Shown: in pieces, positions 1 to 7,332 of the stretch
Layout of the letters: each line of letters opens with the position of its first letter
How positions within the stretch are numbered: position 1 is the stretch's first letter
The notes under the pieces: generated by a model
What the model was told of the DNA's origin: nothing
Databases searched by the model: none
What the model saw: the letters and a program-made list of their open reading frames with translations, nothing else
Source: Microcaldota archaeon
Lineage (GTDB): Archaea; Micrarchaeota; Micrarchaeia; Anstonellales; Bilamarchaeaceae
DNA length: 11,626 bases
Direction of reading: 5' to 3'
Assembly: GCA_026992595.1 (NCBI GenBank)
Contig: JALWZW010000066.1
Coordinates: 1 to 11,626 of the forward strand
Program-made: the position numbers and the translations under genes

Positions 1-648
1 AAGGCGTTTAAAGAGATAAAGTGGATGGCGCCGGCCACCGATTCATTGGTGCCAATAGGCAAAGAGCGCATAGAGGCCTCCTTTAAAAACATATTAGCGC
101 CTGACTACTTGGTGGTGGTGGAAAGACAGCCCAAAGTATATAGAGGGGGAATCCCTTTCTTAGTGGAAGTGGGGATCGCCTACGGAGGCGGGGTGGGAAG
201 TGCGGGAAAGAAGGGGGAGATTATGCGCTTTGCCAATAAAGTTCCGCTCTTGTTTGATAGCGGAGGGTGCGCCATTACAGAAACTGTGAAAAAAATGGAT
301 TGGAAGCGCTACAATCTTAAGAATTTTGAAGAAGAGCCCATTGCAGTATTGGTAAATTTAGTAAGCGTCCATGTGCCCTATACAAGCGCTGGAAAGCAGG
401 CGATAGCAGAAGAGGAATCGATAGTGCAGGAGATAAAAAACGCGGTTATGGAGGCGGCGCGGGGGATGGCGCGCTATATTTCAGGTAAAAGAAGGGAAAG
501 GGAGATTGCTACCAAGAAAAAAGTGGTTTCGCGCTATGTGCCACAATTATCTAAAGATTTAGAAACGCTTACAGGAAGCAGCAAAGAGAAGATAGCGCAA
601 AAATTAAATGAAATTATTGAGAATAAATATGGTAAAATAGAGGATTGA
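1..648 (+). CDS. top6B: DNA topoisomerase VI subunit B, C-terminal part (5' truncated by window)
   Basis: Subunit B is the ATPase half of the type IIB topoisomerase that, with subunit A, passes one DNA duplex through another and relaxes supercoils in archaea. The reading frame is open from base 1, and the first methionine in view (base 25) lies inside the protein, so the gene starts upstream of the window. About 215 residues are visible. They include the transducer-domain stretch with P-A-T-D-S-L-V-P-I-G near the start, the segment VYRGGIPFLVEVGIAYGG, and the core FANKVPLLFDSGGCAIT; all are typical of Top6B. The GHKL ATP-binding domain lies off the left edge. The tail is charged and ends with a Lys/Glu-rich helix. 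The stop is 4 bases before top6A, so the two are very probably co-transcribed. Identification rests on family recognition of several conserved blocks. Confidence 0.93.
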   Translation, partial: KAFKEIKWMAPATDSLVPIGKERIEASFKNILAPDYLVVVERQPKVYRGGIPFLVEVGIAYGGGVGSAGKKGEIMRFANKVPLLFDSGGCAITETVKKMDWKRYNLKNFEEEPIAVLVNLVSVHVPYTSAGKQAIAEEESIVQEIKNAVMEAARGMARYISGKRREREIATKKKVVSRYVPQLSKDLETLTGSSKEKIAQKLNEIIENKYGKIED

Positions 649-652
649 GGGA

Positions 653-1744
653 ATGAAAGCGATAAAAAAGTTGGAAGAGTTTGGCGCTCAGATAGTTAAA
701 CAGATTGAGGAAGGGGAGCCGCCAGAATTTGAGACAGTGTTAAGAACGCGCAGCAACATTTATTTTGACGAAACCTTTAAATGCCTCAGAACAGGAGACA
801 AACGGGAGAAAAGAAAATACCTCTCAGTGTCCCAAGCGCGGAAATTTATGCAAACGCTCGCAATAGCGGCGCAGATAAAGAAGAATTTGGAGCAGAGAAA
901 ACATACCGCTTTGAGAGGGCTTTTTTACCAATTAAAAAGAACATTGGGGGAGGATTTAGAAGAGGACCTCTTTTCAGAGCAGAGCGAATCTAACCCGCTT
1001 ATAGAGGATTTAGAAGCAGCGCTTCAATTGAAAAGAGAGGATTTCCATATAAACGCAGACAGGAAAGGATTTGTGGCAGGGCCGATGAAAATAATAGATA
1101 GAGACGGGGGCGAGGAGAATATAATAGATTTAACCAAAATGGGAAGAAGCGGGTGGAGCATTCCGAGCGATGTGGATAATGATATAGAAATATCTGATGT
1201 AAAGGCAGATTATGTGTTGGTGGTAGAGAAAGATGCTATATGGCAACGGCTTAATGAAGATCGCTATTGGAGAAGGGAAAACTGCCTATTGCTCACCCCA
1301 AAAGGCCAATCCACACGAGGAACAAGAAGGTTGCTAAGAAAATTGGCAGATTTAGGGCTGCCTATCTACTGCTTTATGGATTGTGACGCATGGGGGTGGT
1401 ACATCTATTGGACCATAAAAACAGGGAGTATGAATCTCGCTTATTTGGGGAAGGATTTTGCGGTTCCTGAAGCCAAATTTATAGGCGTCACCATGTCAGA
1501 CATTGAGGAATTTTCCTTCCTCAAGCAATTAACCATAAAAGCGAAAGAGGTAGATTTAAAGAGAGCAGAAGAGATGCTGAGCTACCCTTGGATAGCAAAA
1601 AGCGAAGATTGGGTGAGGGAGTTAAAGTTGGTGCTTAAAACAAAGAAAAAGTTAGAGCAAGATGCGCTGCAAGGGGAGAGCCTCACATTTGTAGGAGAGT
1701 ATGTAAAGCACAAAATAGAGGAGAAAAAATGGTTGAAAGATTAG
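653..1744 (+). CDS. top6A: DNA topoisomerase VI subunit A (Spo11-like)
   Basis: This is the DNA-cleaving subunit of topoisomerase VI, homologous to Spo11. It is 363 residues long, a normal size for the family. The winged-helix (CAP-like) domain carries the catalytic tyrosine in the block T-A-L-R-G-L-F-Y (Y92), matching the RDIFY/RELYY signature of the family. The Toprim domain has its acidic glutamate in VLVVEKDAIW (E192) and the metal-binding pair in FMDCDAWGWYIYW (D243 and D245), so all key catalytic residues are present. The start ATG has purine-rich Shine-Dalgarno-like sequence just before it (bases 640-652). Its last 16 bases overlap the start of the lipoprotein gene, implying translational coupling. 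The DCDAWG block differs slightly from the usual DADPWG but keeps both aspartates. Confidence 0.95.
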   Translation: MKAIKKLEEFGAQIVKQIEEGEPPEFETVLRTRSNIYFDETFKCLRTGDKREKRKYLSVSQARKFMQTLAIAAQIKKNLEQRKHTALRGLFYQLKRTLGEDLEEDLFSEQSESNPLIEDLEAALQLKREDFHINADRKGFVAGPMKIIDRDGGEENIIDLTKMGRSGWSIPSDVDNDIEISDVKADYVLVVEKDAIWQRLNEDRYWRRENCLLLTPKGQSTRGTRRLLRKLADLGLPIYCFMDCDAWGWYIYWTIKTGSMNLAYLGKDFAVPEAKFIGVTMSDIEEFSFLKQLTIKAKEVDLKRAEEMLSYPWIAKSEDWVRELKLVLKTKKKLEQDALQGESLTFVGEYVKHKIEEKKWLKD

Positions 1745-4314
1745 CAAAGAAAGTGCTTTTAATCGGGGTTGTGCTGCTCTTTTTTGCCCTCTCAGGATGC
1801 GTTATAACAGGCAATGATGCGTATAGAAGAGATATAATACAAAATATGCAGTATAAACCCTACACGCCTACTTATAATTTGCAAAGCGAAGGGAACTGCG
1901 CTTGTTTTGTATGCACTAAAAACGAGGAGTTGTTCGGGGTAAGGTCAAACCTTATGGGCGCAACCTGCTTTGCTGATTTGGACTGCACTGAAGAAGATAT
2001 AAAAGATTATTTAGACCCTAGCACCGAGAAAGACCTTAAAACATTCATGGTAGGGCAAGGGCCAACCATTGCCGACTTCTCTCTCGCCCTCCCTTACTGC
2101 GCTTATGGTATGGATATGGCGGTACAATGGCTGCCAGGCAGCGACCATACCCCCTATCCTTTGCCCGCACCAGAAAGAGCGATGTGTTTGCTTTCCGCAG
2201 AAACAATCCCTGTTTATATTCTTTACAGCAATTCCACAAACATAAATGCAAGCAGGGCAAGGGAAATAGGAAATATGCTGGGGCAGGAAGGAGGGGAAAG
2301 CTTTTTCAAGGGCTTGTGGAGCAAAGATAGAGTAGGGCCTAACATTATAGTGGCAGAGATTGATTTTGATAAGAATAAGGTTGATGAGGTAGTTGAGGAG
2401 ATTATAGCGATAGATCAAGGGTGTGGAAATATTAGAGGAAGCAGCAATGAGGAGATAAATTGCTTGGTGGCAGTGGCGCCTAAAATAGGAGACATGGAAA
2501 GCTTGGAAGAAGTTATGAGAAGGGTGGGGACGAGAGTGGATATAATAGCAGTGGGTGTGAACGGAAGATATATTCCTATGTGTGAAAACGGTGTGATAAA
2601 TGCATATAAGATGATGGATTATGTGCTCAATTACACCGCTGCTGTGCAGTACAAATACAAAAAACCGATCCTTATCCCATATATTTTATTTGATAAAGGA
2701 GAGGAAAGCGCAGACGGGTGCAGAATAAGCGAAAGCGACTTGGTAGCGCTTTATGAAGCGTTTTGGCCTTACGGCATTATGGCGCTTCAGCAAAATGGGG
2801 TTATCGGCATTGCGGCTTACGCGTTTAACAGCACCAGCGCAAGTTATTACGCAAATCCCTTAAAATGCAAGGATTGCAGGTTAGGGAAGACAAAGGAAAG
2901 AATGAATGCTTGGTTTGGATGGTGTGCCAAAACATACTTAATAAAAAGCAAAGGAGCGGAGATTGCAGGCGGAAGGTCATTTTTAATCTACCCAACCACG
3001 CCTTATAAAAAATGCGATTTTGGAATAAATACCGGCTTTTTAGGGTCTCTTCCTTTTGAATCAGGGTTAGGAAAAGATCTGCTTGCACCTAGCACTCCGG
3101 AGGCAAAATTCTATGCACCCCCAGGAGAAGAAAATGTGCGAATATTTTCCTGCGCCGCATGCGCTGTTTATGACAGCAGTTGGGATATAAGTAAGTTTTC
3201 TCCTTATTTAGCAAGAGAGATAGGGGCTAAATATGATGCGGAAAGTGAGGTGTGCACCGCCTTTGAAGAAGAGATAGAGAGGTGGGCAAGCGTAAATGAG
3301 ATAGACCCCATGCTTTTAAGGGCGTTTGTGAAGGTGGAATCTAACTTTAATCCCTGCGCTGTTGCAAAAGTGTGCAAAAACCCAGATGATGCAAGCGATT
3401 GCTACCCAACAAGCGCCTGCTACCCCAAAGCATATCCCTTTATGGAAGACCCAAGCGGAAGATGCAGCATTGAAAACGCTCCTGATTATGATAGCGAAAG
3501 GCCCCAGTGGAAATGGTGCGGAATGGGCCTTACTCAATCTTTAGAACCGCCTTATACCTTCTGGCCTCAAAGCATAGCGCAAGACCTGAACCTTCCTTCG
3601 GAATATGAATATGGAAAATATGCAGAATATTATGAGAGAGCAAACTTTGCTGCTTTAGATAAAAGAGTGCACAGGGTGGCAGAGTTCTGCGGACCTGACT
3701 TTAACCCCTTTGACCCTGAAGATTCACTATGCGCAGGGAGCACAATTCTTAAGAAAAATTTAGATACGGCAGAAAGGATTGTTCAGCGCTATAGGAGTGG
3801 CTTTCCCTGGAGCGACCCTCAAAACGATGAGATGATGAAAATCTTTATTGCAGGGTGGCTCTATGCAGGCCATTGGTATACTAAGGCAGGCGGGATATGT
3901 GGGGGAAGAGAGATGGGTGAATGCTTTATGCAGGAATTTACGGACAGGCAAGAGGTGGATGAAGAGTACTGCAGGGTTGCTTATGAAAGAGGCGCAGGAT
4001 TGGTGGCAACAGGTTGTGAAAAGGTAGGGAATACCGCAAGGCCCAAAGCATGCTATGGGATAAAAGACCCGATAAAATTCTTTAGAGAATGCATCCAAGA
4101 GGATGTGCCTTCGCTTAGGGGAAGGTTTACAAGCAGGCTCAACCCTGCAGAAAAAAGATTGGTGGAGTTTATAAAAATGCAGAACTGTAGAAGCAACCTC
4201 TGCCCGCCGGATAAGAATATAAAGGAAAAGTTGTGCGAAGAGGCGCCTGATTTAGAATTATGCAAAAAAGACGCAAGTTATAGCAGCGGGCCTACGAATC
4301 CTCCAAAAGATTAA
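1729..4314 (+). CDS. Cysteine-rich lipoprotein with lytic-transglycosylase (lysozyme-like) domain
   Basis: Predicted secreted, membrane-anchored protein of 861 residues. Residues 1-24 form a signal peptide: charged start, a hydrophobic core rich in Leu, Val and Phe, then L-S-G-C with the lipobox cysteine at C24. Residues of about 160-370 alternate beta strands (IPVYILYSN, IIVAEIDFD, LVAVAPKIG, IIAVGVNG, PILIPYILFD, IGIAAYAFNS) with helices, which suggests a glycosidase-like (beta/alpha) barrel; no catalytic pair could be assigned. From about 510 to 720 the pattern is that of an SLT/goose-lysozyme domain: LRAFVKVESNFNP with candidate catalytic E537, then C-G-M-G-L-T-Q (597-603), then an AGWLYAG block near 708-714. 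There are 37 cysteines by hand count, implying many disulfides. The ATG follows a strong GAGGAG ribosome-binding site and overlaps top6A by 16 bases. Substrate is unknown: most archaea lack peptidoglycan, so it could act on bacterial walls or on another glycan. Confidence 0.82.
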   Translation: MVERLAKKVLLIGVVLLFFALSGCVITGNDAYRRDIIQNMQYKPYTPTYNLQSEGNCACFVCTKNEELFGVRSNLMGATCFADLDCTEEDIKDYLDPSTEKDLKTFMVGQGPTIADFSLALPYCAYGMDMAVQWLPGSDHTPYPLPAPERAMCLLSAETIPVYILYSNSTNINASRAREIGNMLGQEGGESFFKGLWSKDRVGPNIIVAEIDFDKNKVDEVVEEIIAIDQGCGNIRGSSNEEINCLVAVAPKIGDMESLEEVMRRVGTRVDIIAVGVNGRYIPMCENGVINAYKMMDYVLNYTAAVQYKYKKPILIPYILFDKGEESADGCRISESDLVALYEAFWPYGIMALQQNGVIGIAAYAFNSTSASYYANPLKCKDCRLGKTKERMNAWFGWCAKTYLIKSKGAEIAGGRSFLIYPTTPYKKCDFGINTGFLGSLPFESGLGKDLLAPSTPEAKFYAPPGEENVRIFSCAACAVYDSSWDISKFSPYLAREIGAKYDAESEVCTAFEEEIERWASVNEIDPMLLRAFVKVESNFNPCAVAKVCKNPDDASDCYPTSACYPKAYPFMEDPSGRCSIENAPDYDSERPQWKWCGMGLTQSLEPPYTFWPQSIAQDLNLPSEYEYGKYAEYYERANFAALDKRVHRVAEFCGPDFNPFDPEDSLCAGSTILKKNLDTAERIVQRYRSGFPWSDPQNDEMMKIFIAGWLYAGHWYTKAGGICGGREMGECFMQEFTDRQEVDEEYCRVAYERGAGLVATGCEKVGNTARPKACYGIKDPIKFFRECIQEDVPSLRGRFTSRLNPAEKRLVEFIKMQNCRSNLCPPDKNIKEKLCEEAPDLELCKKDASYSSGPTNPPKD

Positions 4315-4928
4315 AACCTTAAAAGAACGGTTGCCCTATAGACGCGCTTCCCATCTTTCATACCCACTAATTTGGAAGTTATTTTAGCGTTTAACCTGTT
4401 TTCAGAAATAAACTCAAGCACCGCCTTAGAGCTGCCCACATAAACATCCACCCCTCCATGCCGCTCCTCCTCCTTGCTTATAAAAGTCTTTTTGGCTATC
4501 GCGCGTTTAAAATGTTTAAGAAATTTTGCTATTTTGACAGGGTCGCCCCTAAGTTGCACCACTGCCTCATAATAGCCCCCGCTTATTTTGCTACAGCGCT
4601 CGCAAGTGGTGGGAAGATATTCCATGCTAATGAAACACTCCACATAAACATTCCCGCCTTGCTTTTTTATCAAAAAGCGCGCCTTTCCAAAAGCATACTC
4701 TCCTTCCTCAAACTCACCCCTGCATTTTGAAACAACCCAAGAAGAGAGCGCCTCATCATCTTCCCTTACCCACTGCCCTCTCAAAAAAATCCGCCCGCAT
4801 TTCTTACACTGTTTTAAGGACAGTTTGGAAGGGCATTTTATTTTGGCGGGATAGCAAGAAGGGCAAAAACTCTCTATCAATTCGCTTTCATCTGCCCTTC
4901 TTCCGCATTTTGGGCAAACCAATTCCAT
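4311..4928 (-). CDS. nmd3: Archaeal NMD3-family ribosome biogenesis protein
   Basis: NMD3 binds the large ribosomal subunit; in eukaryotes it is the nuclear export adaptor for 60S subunits, while archaeal forms are thought to act in late 50S assembly. The protein begins M-E-L-V and then CPKCGR, FCPSCY and a further CKKCGR pair, giving the N-terminal zinc-binding array. Another CERC pair sits in the middle beside a YYEAVVQLRG strand typical of the family. The C-terminal KITSKLVG and a YRATVLLRF ending match the shape of archaeal NMD3. At 205 residues it is compact. I chose the ATG at 4926-4928 over an in-frame GTG at 4935-4937 because a Shine-Dalgarno-like AAGGTGG (4934-4940) overlaps that GTG. 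The gene is convergent with the lipoprotein gene and shares a TTAA stop overlap with it. Confidence 0.85.
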   Translation of the reverse strand: MELVCPKCGRRADESELIESFCPSCYPAKIKCPSKLSLKQCKKCGRIFLRGQWVREDDEALSSWVVSKCRGEFEEGEYAFGKARFLIKKQGGNVYVECFISMEYLPTTCERCSKISGGYYEAVVQLRGDPVKIAKFLKHFKRAIAKKTFISKEEERHGGVDVYVGSSKAVLEFISENRLNAKITSKLVGMKDGKRVYRATVLLRF

Positions 4929-4933
4929 TTCTT

Positions 4934-4940
4934 CCACCTT
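4934..4940 (-). promoter_or_regulatory. Ribosome-binding site that decides the nmd3 start
   Basis: On the minus strand AAGGTGG lies about 5 bases before the ATG at 4926-4928 and covers the alternative GTG start. It matches part of the archaeal anti-Shine-Dalgarno target GGAGGTGA. Confidence 0.55.
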
Positions 4941-4948
4941 AAAACATT

Positions 4949-4982
4949 CTTATATAAACACCAAAACACCCTTATATAAACA
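4949..4982. promoter_or_regulatory. Divergent promoter region with two copies of a TATA element
   Basis: The 12-base word CTTATATAAACA occurs at 4949-4960 and again at 4971-4982, spaced 22 bases start to start. The TATATA core reads well on both strands. The right copy centres about 27 bases before the protease ATG at 5004, the spacing expected for a leaderless archaeal transcript. The left copy centres about 26 bases before the nmd3 ATG (leaderless), and the right copy would instead give nmd3 a leader of about 20 bases containing its ribosome-binding site. No other gene-sized content lies in 4929-5003. Confidence 0.65.
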
Positions 4983-5003
4983 TTTACCATCATTATTAAT
5001 AAC

Positions 5004-5858
5004 ATGCGCTTTTGCGGGCAGGGCGAAAGGAAAGTTGCCCCAAGATGCAGCGTAGAGGAAAGGAAGAGAAGGGCGGAGAAATTAGAGAAAAGAAAGCGGT
5101 TTGGGCTTATAAAGCGCGCTTTTCAACTTCTTTTGGCGCCTCTTATAATAAGCGGCGCCTTCACCTGCTACAACACCCTTTCTAATCAAATGAAAGAGAG
5201 AAAGATTAAATCGCAGATAATTAAAACTATGCCGCTTTATCAAGAGATGCGAGAGGCGTCCGTTAAAATATATGTGCTTACCGATGATGGAAATGTTATT
5301 AGAGGTTCCGGGATGATATTTGAAAAGGATGAGGAAGAAGTAAGGATAGTAAGCGCAAAACATCTTTTTGATGAGCGTAAAATAATAGGGGTGGGGGTGC
5401 AGAACGGCAACAGAGTGGTAAGCGCAGAAGAGGTGTATGTTCATCCAAAAAAAGACATGGCGCTGGTGGTTGTGAAAGATATAAGCATAGGCAGGCCGCT
5501 GCCACCTGCAGGAGATGCGTTTTTAGACAAAGTTGCCTGCTCTATAAGTTCGCCCGGCATGGAAGAAGATGTTATTATGTGCGGCCTTTACTACATCAAA
5601 CCCTGCGTTGAAGGGCGGGGAAGATGCGGGGGGCTTTTTGCGCCTGTATTTTACGGGAGTAGCGGAGGAGGAGTGGTAGATATGGGAAGCGGAAAACTGG
5701 TGGGGATTGTGGTTGCGTTAGGTCCTTTTGATAGGTGGGATGCAGAAGTGTATTTAAGAGCAAAAAAGAATGAGGTGCCCATAATACTTTCCACCTCTAC
5801 AGGAGCCACAGTAATACCAATAACACATATTAACGAAGATATGGTAAGGGTGTTTTAA
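5004..5858 (+). CDS. Membrane-anchored trypsin-like (HtrA/S1-fold) serine protease
   Basis: Predicted protein of 284 residues. A basic, charged N-terminus (about 1-38) precedes one hydrophobic segment (about 40-55, with LLLAPLIISGAF), suggesting the protease domain lies outside the membrane and the N-terminus in the cytoplasm. The domain starts with the G-S-G-M-I-F strand found before the catalytic histidine in S1/HtrA enzymes. The triad can be assigned: H120 in S-A-K-H-L-F, D151 in KKDMALVVV, and S220 in Y-G-S-S-G-G-G, equivalent to the usual GNSGG. Several cysteines (C179, C193, C201, C208) could form disulfides. There is no PDZ domain, so it is shorter than DegP-type proteases. The start is leaderless behind a good TATA box. 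The substrate is unknown. Remote similarity carries the call, but the ordered triad makes it fairly firm. Confidence 0.75.
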   Translation: MRFCGQGERKVAPRCSVEERKRRAEKLEKRKRFGLIKRAFQLLLAPLIISGAFTCYNTLSNQMKERKIKSQIIKTMPLYQEMREASVKIYVLTDDGNVIRGSGMIFEKDEEEVRIVSAKHLFDERKIIGVGVQNGNRVVSAEEVYVHPKKDMALVVVKDISIGRPLPPAGDAFLDKVACSISSPGMEEDVIMCGLYYIKPCVEGRGRCGGLFAPVFYGSSGGGVVDMGSGKLVGIVVALGPFDRWDAEVYLRAKKNEVPIILSTSTGATVIPITHINEDMVRVF

Positions 5859-5886
5859 AGGGGAGGTTCGCCGCTCAGCAATGCTA

Positions 5887-7275
5887 TTAACCTACCGCGC
5901 CTTCTAACTGGATTTCAATAAGGCGGTTTAACTCCACGGCATATTCCATAGGCAACTCTTTTGTAAAGGATTCAATAAAGCCGAGCACCACGGTCTTTAC
6001 CGCTTCCTGTTCGCTAAGCCCCCTGCTCATAAGATAAAAGAGCAGTTCATCACCTATTCTCCCCACCTTAGCTTCATGCCCTATAGTAGTGGTATCCTCA
6101 TCAATCTGGATGGCAGGATAGGTGTCAGAGCGCGAATGCTCGTCAAGCATGTAAGCGTCGCACTGCACAAACGCCTTGCTATACTTTGCCCCTTTTACCA
6201 CTTTTAAAAGCCCTCTATAGCTACTGCGGCCACCGCCTTGTGAGATGCTTTTTGAGATGATTTGCGAGGAGGTGTGAGGGGCAAGGTGAATAATTTTGGC
6301 GCCCGCGTCCTGATGCTGCCCTTTGCCTGCATAAGCAACAGAAAGCACCTCACCGCGAGCGCGCGGTCCTTTGAGTATAATGCAGGGGTATTTCATAGTG
6401 ACTTTTGAACCAATATTTCCATCAACCCATTCAACATGCGCGCCTTCTTCAGCCACAGCGCGCTTGGTGACAAGGTTGTAAACATTGTTGGACCAATTTT
6501 GAATGGTGGTATAGCGCACATGCGCATTTTTCTTTGCAATAACCTCAACTACTGCCGCATGGAGAGAACTTGCAGAATAGATGGGCGCTGAGCACCCTTC
6601 AATATAATGCACCTTTGAGCCCTCTTCTGCAATAATAAGCGTTCTTTCAAACTGTCCAACCTTTTTTGCGTTTATTCTGAAGTACGCTTGGAGCGGTATC
6701 TTGACTTCCACACCCGCAGGCACATAAACAAAACTTCCCCCAGACCATACTGCGGTGTTTAGAGCAGCAAACTTGTTATCAGTAAAAGGAACAACTGTGC
6801 CAAAATAGCGCTTAACAATTTCTGGATATTCTTTAAGCGCGCTGTCCATGTCTGTAAAAACAACGCCCTGTTCCTCCCACTGCTTTTTAAGGCTGTGATA
6901 AACTACCTCGGAGTCATACTGGGCTGTGGCGCCTGCTAAAAATTTCCGCTCTGCTTCAGGCACCCCTATTCTATCAAAAGTGCGCTTTATATCTTCAGGC
7001 ACCTCCTCCCACACATCTGTCTTTTCTTCAGTAGGGGAAGCGTAATAATGAATATCATCAAAATCAATAGCGCTTAAATCAGCACCCCATGCGGGCATGG
7101 GTTTTTTAAAAAACACCTCCAATGCCTGAAGCCGCCTCCTTAACATCCATTCTGGCTCCTTTTTCAACTGCGAAATGGTGCGCACCACCCTTTCATTAAT
7201 GCCCTTCTCCGCAACATAGCGGTATTTCACATCATCCTTAAAACCATAGCGATATTCCATGCTAAAATCAGCCAT
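5887..7275 (-). CDS. sufB: Fe-S cluster assembly scaffold protein SufB
   Basis: SufB is the scaffold of the SUF iron-sulfur cluster machinery; with the ATPase SufC it builds nascent clusters from sulfur delivered by SufS. It has 462 residues, a usual length. The N-terminal part has the GVPEAERKFLAG and YDSEVVYHS blocks, the middle has SGGSFVYVPAGVEV and the repeated beta-helix strands (VHYIEGCSAP, HVRYTTIQNWS), and the C-terminal core has FVQCDAYMLDEHSRSDTYP with C372, then I-G-H-E-A (H400, E401), G-R-I-G-D-E and YLMSRGLSEQEA. The conserved Cys and the His/Glu pair near the SufB interface are kept. The start MADFSMEYRYGF lies about 25 bases from a TATA element, so the mRNA is probably leaderless. 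No SufD is seen, so a SufB homodimer with SufC is plausible, as in many archaea. It converges on the protease gene. Confidence 0.95.
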   Translation of the reverse strand: MADFSMEYRYGFKDDVKYRYVAEKGINERVVRTISQLKKEPEWMLRRRLQALEVFFKKPMPAWGADLSAIDFDDIHYYASPTEEKTDVWEEVPEDIKRTFDRIGVPEAERKFLAGATAQYDSEVVYHSLKKQWEEQGVVFTDMDSALKEYPEIVKRYFGTVVPFTDNKFAALNTAVWSGGSFVYVPAGVEVKIPLQAYFRINAKKVGQFERTLIIAEEGSKVHYIEGCSAPIYSASSLHAAVVEVIAKKNAHVRYTTIQNWSNNVYNLVTKRAVAEEGAHVEWVDGNIGSKVTMKYPCIILKGPRARGEVLSVAYAGKGQHQDAGAKIIHLAPHTSSQIISKSISQGGGRSSYRGLLKVVKGAKYSKAFVQCDAYMLDEHSRSDTYPAIQIDEDTTTIGHEAKVGRIGDELLFYLMSRGLSEQEAVKTVVLGFIESFTKELPMEYAVELNRLIEIQLEGAVG

Positions 7276-7295
7276 GGTTAGTAATACTCGGAGAG

Positions 7296-7304
7296 CATAT
7301 AAAA
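7296..7304 (-). promoter_or_regulatory. sufB TATA box
   Basis: On the minus strand the sequence reads TTTTATATG, centred about 25 bases before the sufB ATG (7273-7275), the spacing for a leaderless archaeal promoter. The palindromic operator lies directly upstream, over the BRE position. Confidence 0.65.
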
Positions 7305-7305
7305 A

Positions 7306-7325
7306 TTTTTAGGTGCGCCTAAAAA
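7306..7325. promoter_or_regulatory. Palindromic operator upstream of sufB (TTTAGG-N4-CCTAAA type)
   Basis: TTTTTAGG and CCTAAAAA form perfect 8-base arms around the 4-base spacer TGCG. The core TTTAGG-N4-CCTAAA is identical to the site before sufC. The half-site TTAGG resembles the operators of DtxR/IdeR-family metal-dependent repressors (TTAGGTTAGCCTAACCTAA for IdeR). Here it abuts the upstream edge of the TATA box, where binding would block TFB/TBP. The regulator is not encoded in this window. Confidence 0.72.
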
Positions 7326-7332
7326 AGAGGGG

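Noticed and set aside
2011..2418. Minus-strand reading frames within the lipoprotein gene (also at 2825-3088 and 3760-4098)
   Set aside because: They lie opposite a clearly coding gene, show no domain pattern and lack start signals; they arise from its codon bias.
4929..4937. GTG start for nmd3 three codons upstream
   Set aside because: The GTG lies within the best Shine-Dalgarno match for the ATG and is too close to the left TATA copy to be transcribed from it.
5864..5895. Possible terminator hairpin between the protease and sufB genes
   Set aside because: Only five-base arms (AGGTT/AACCT) with a long loop and no T-run; too weak to call.
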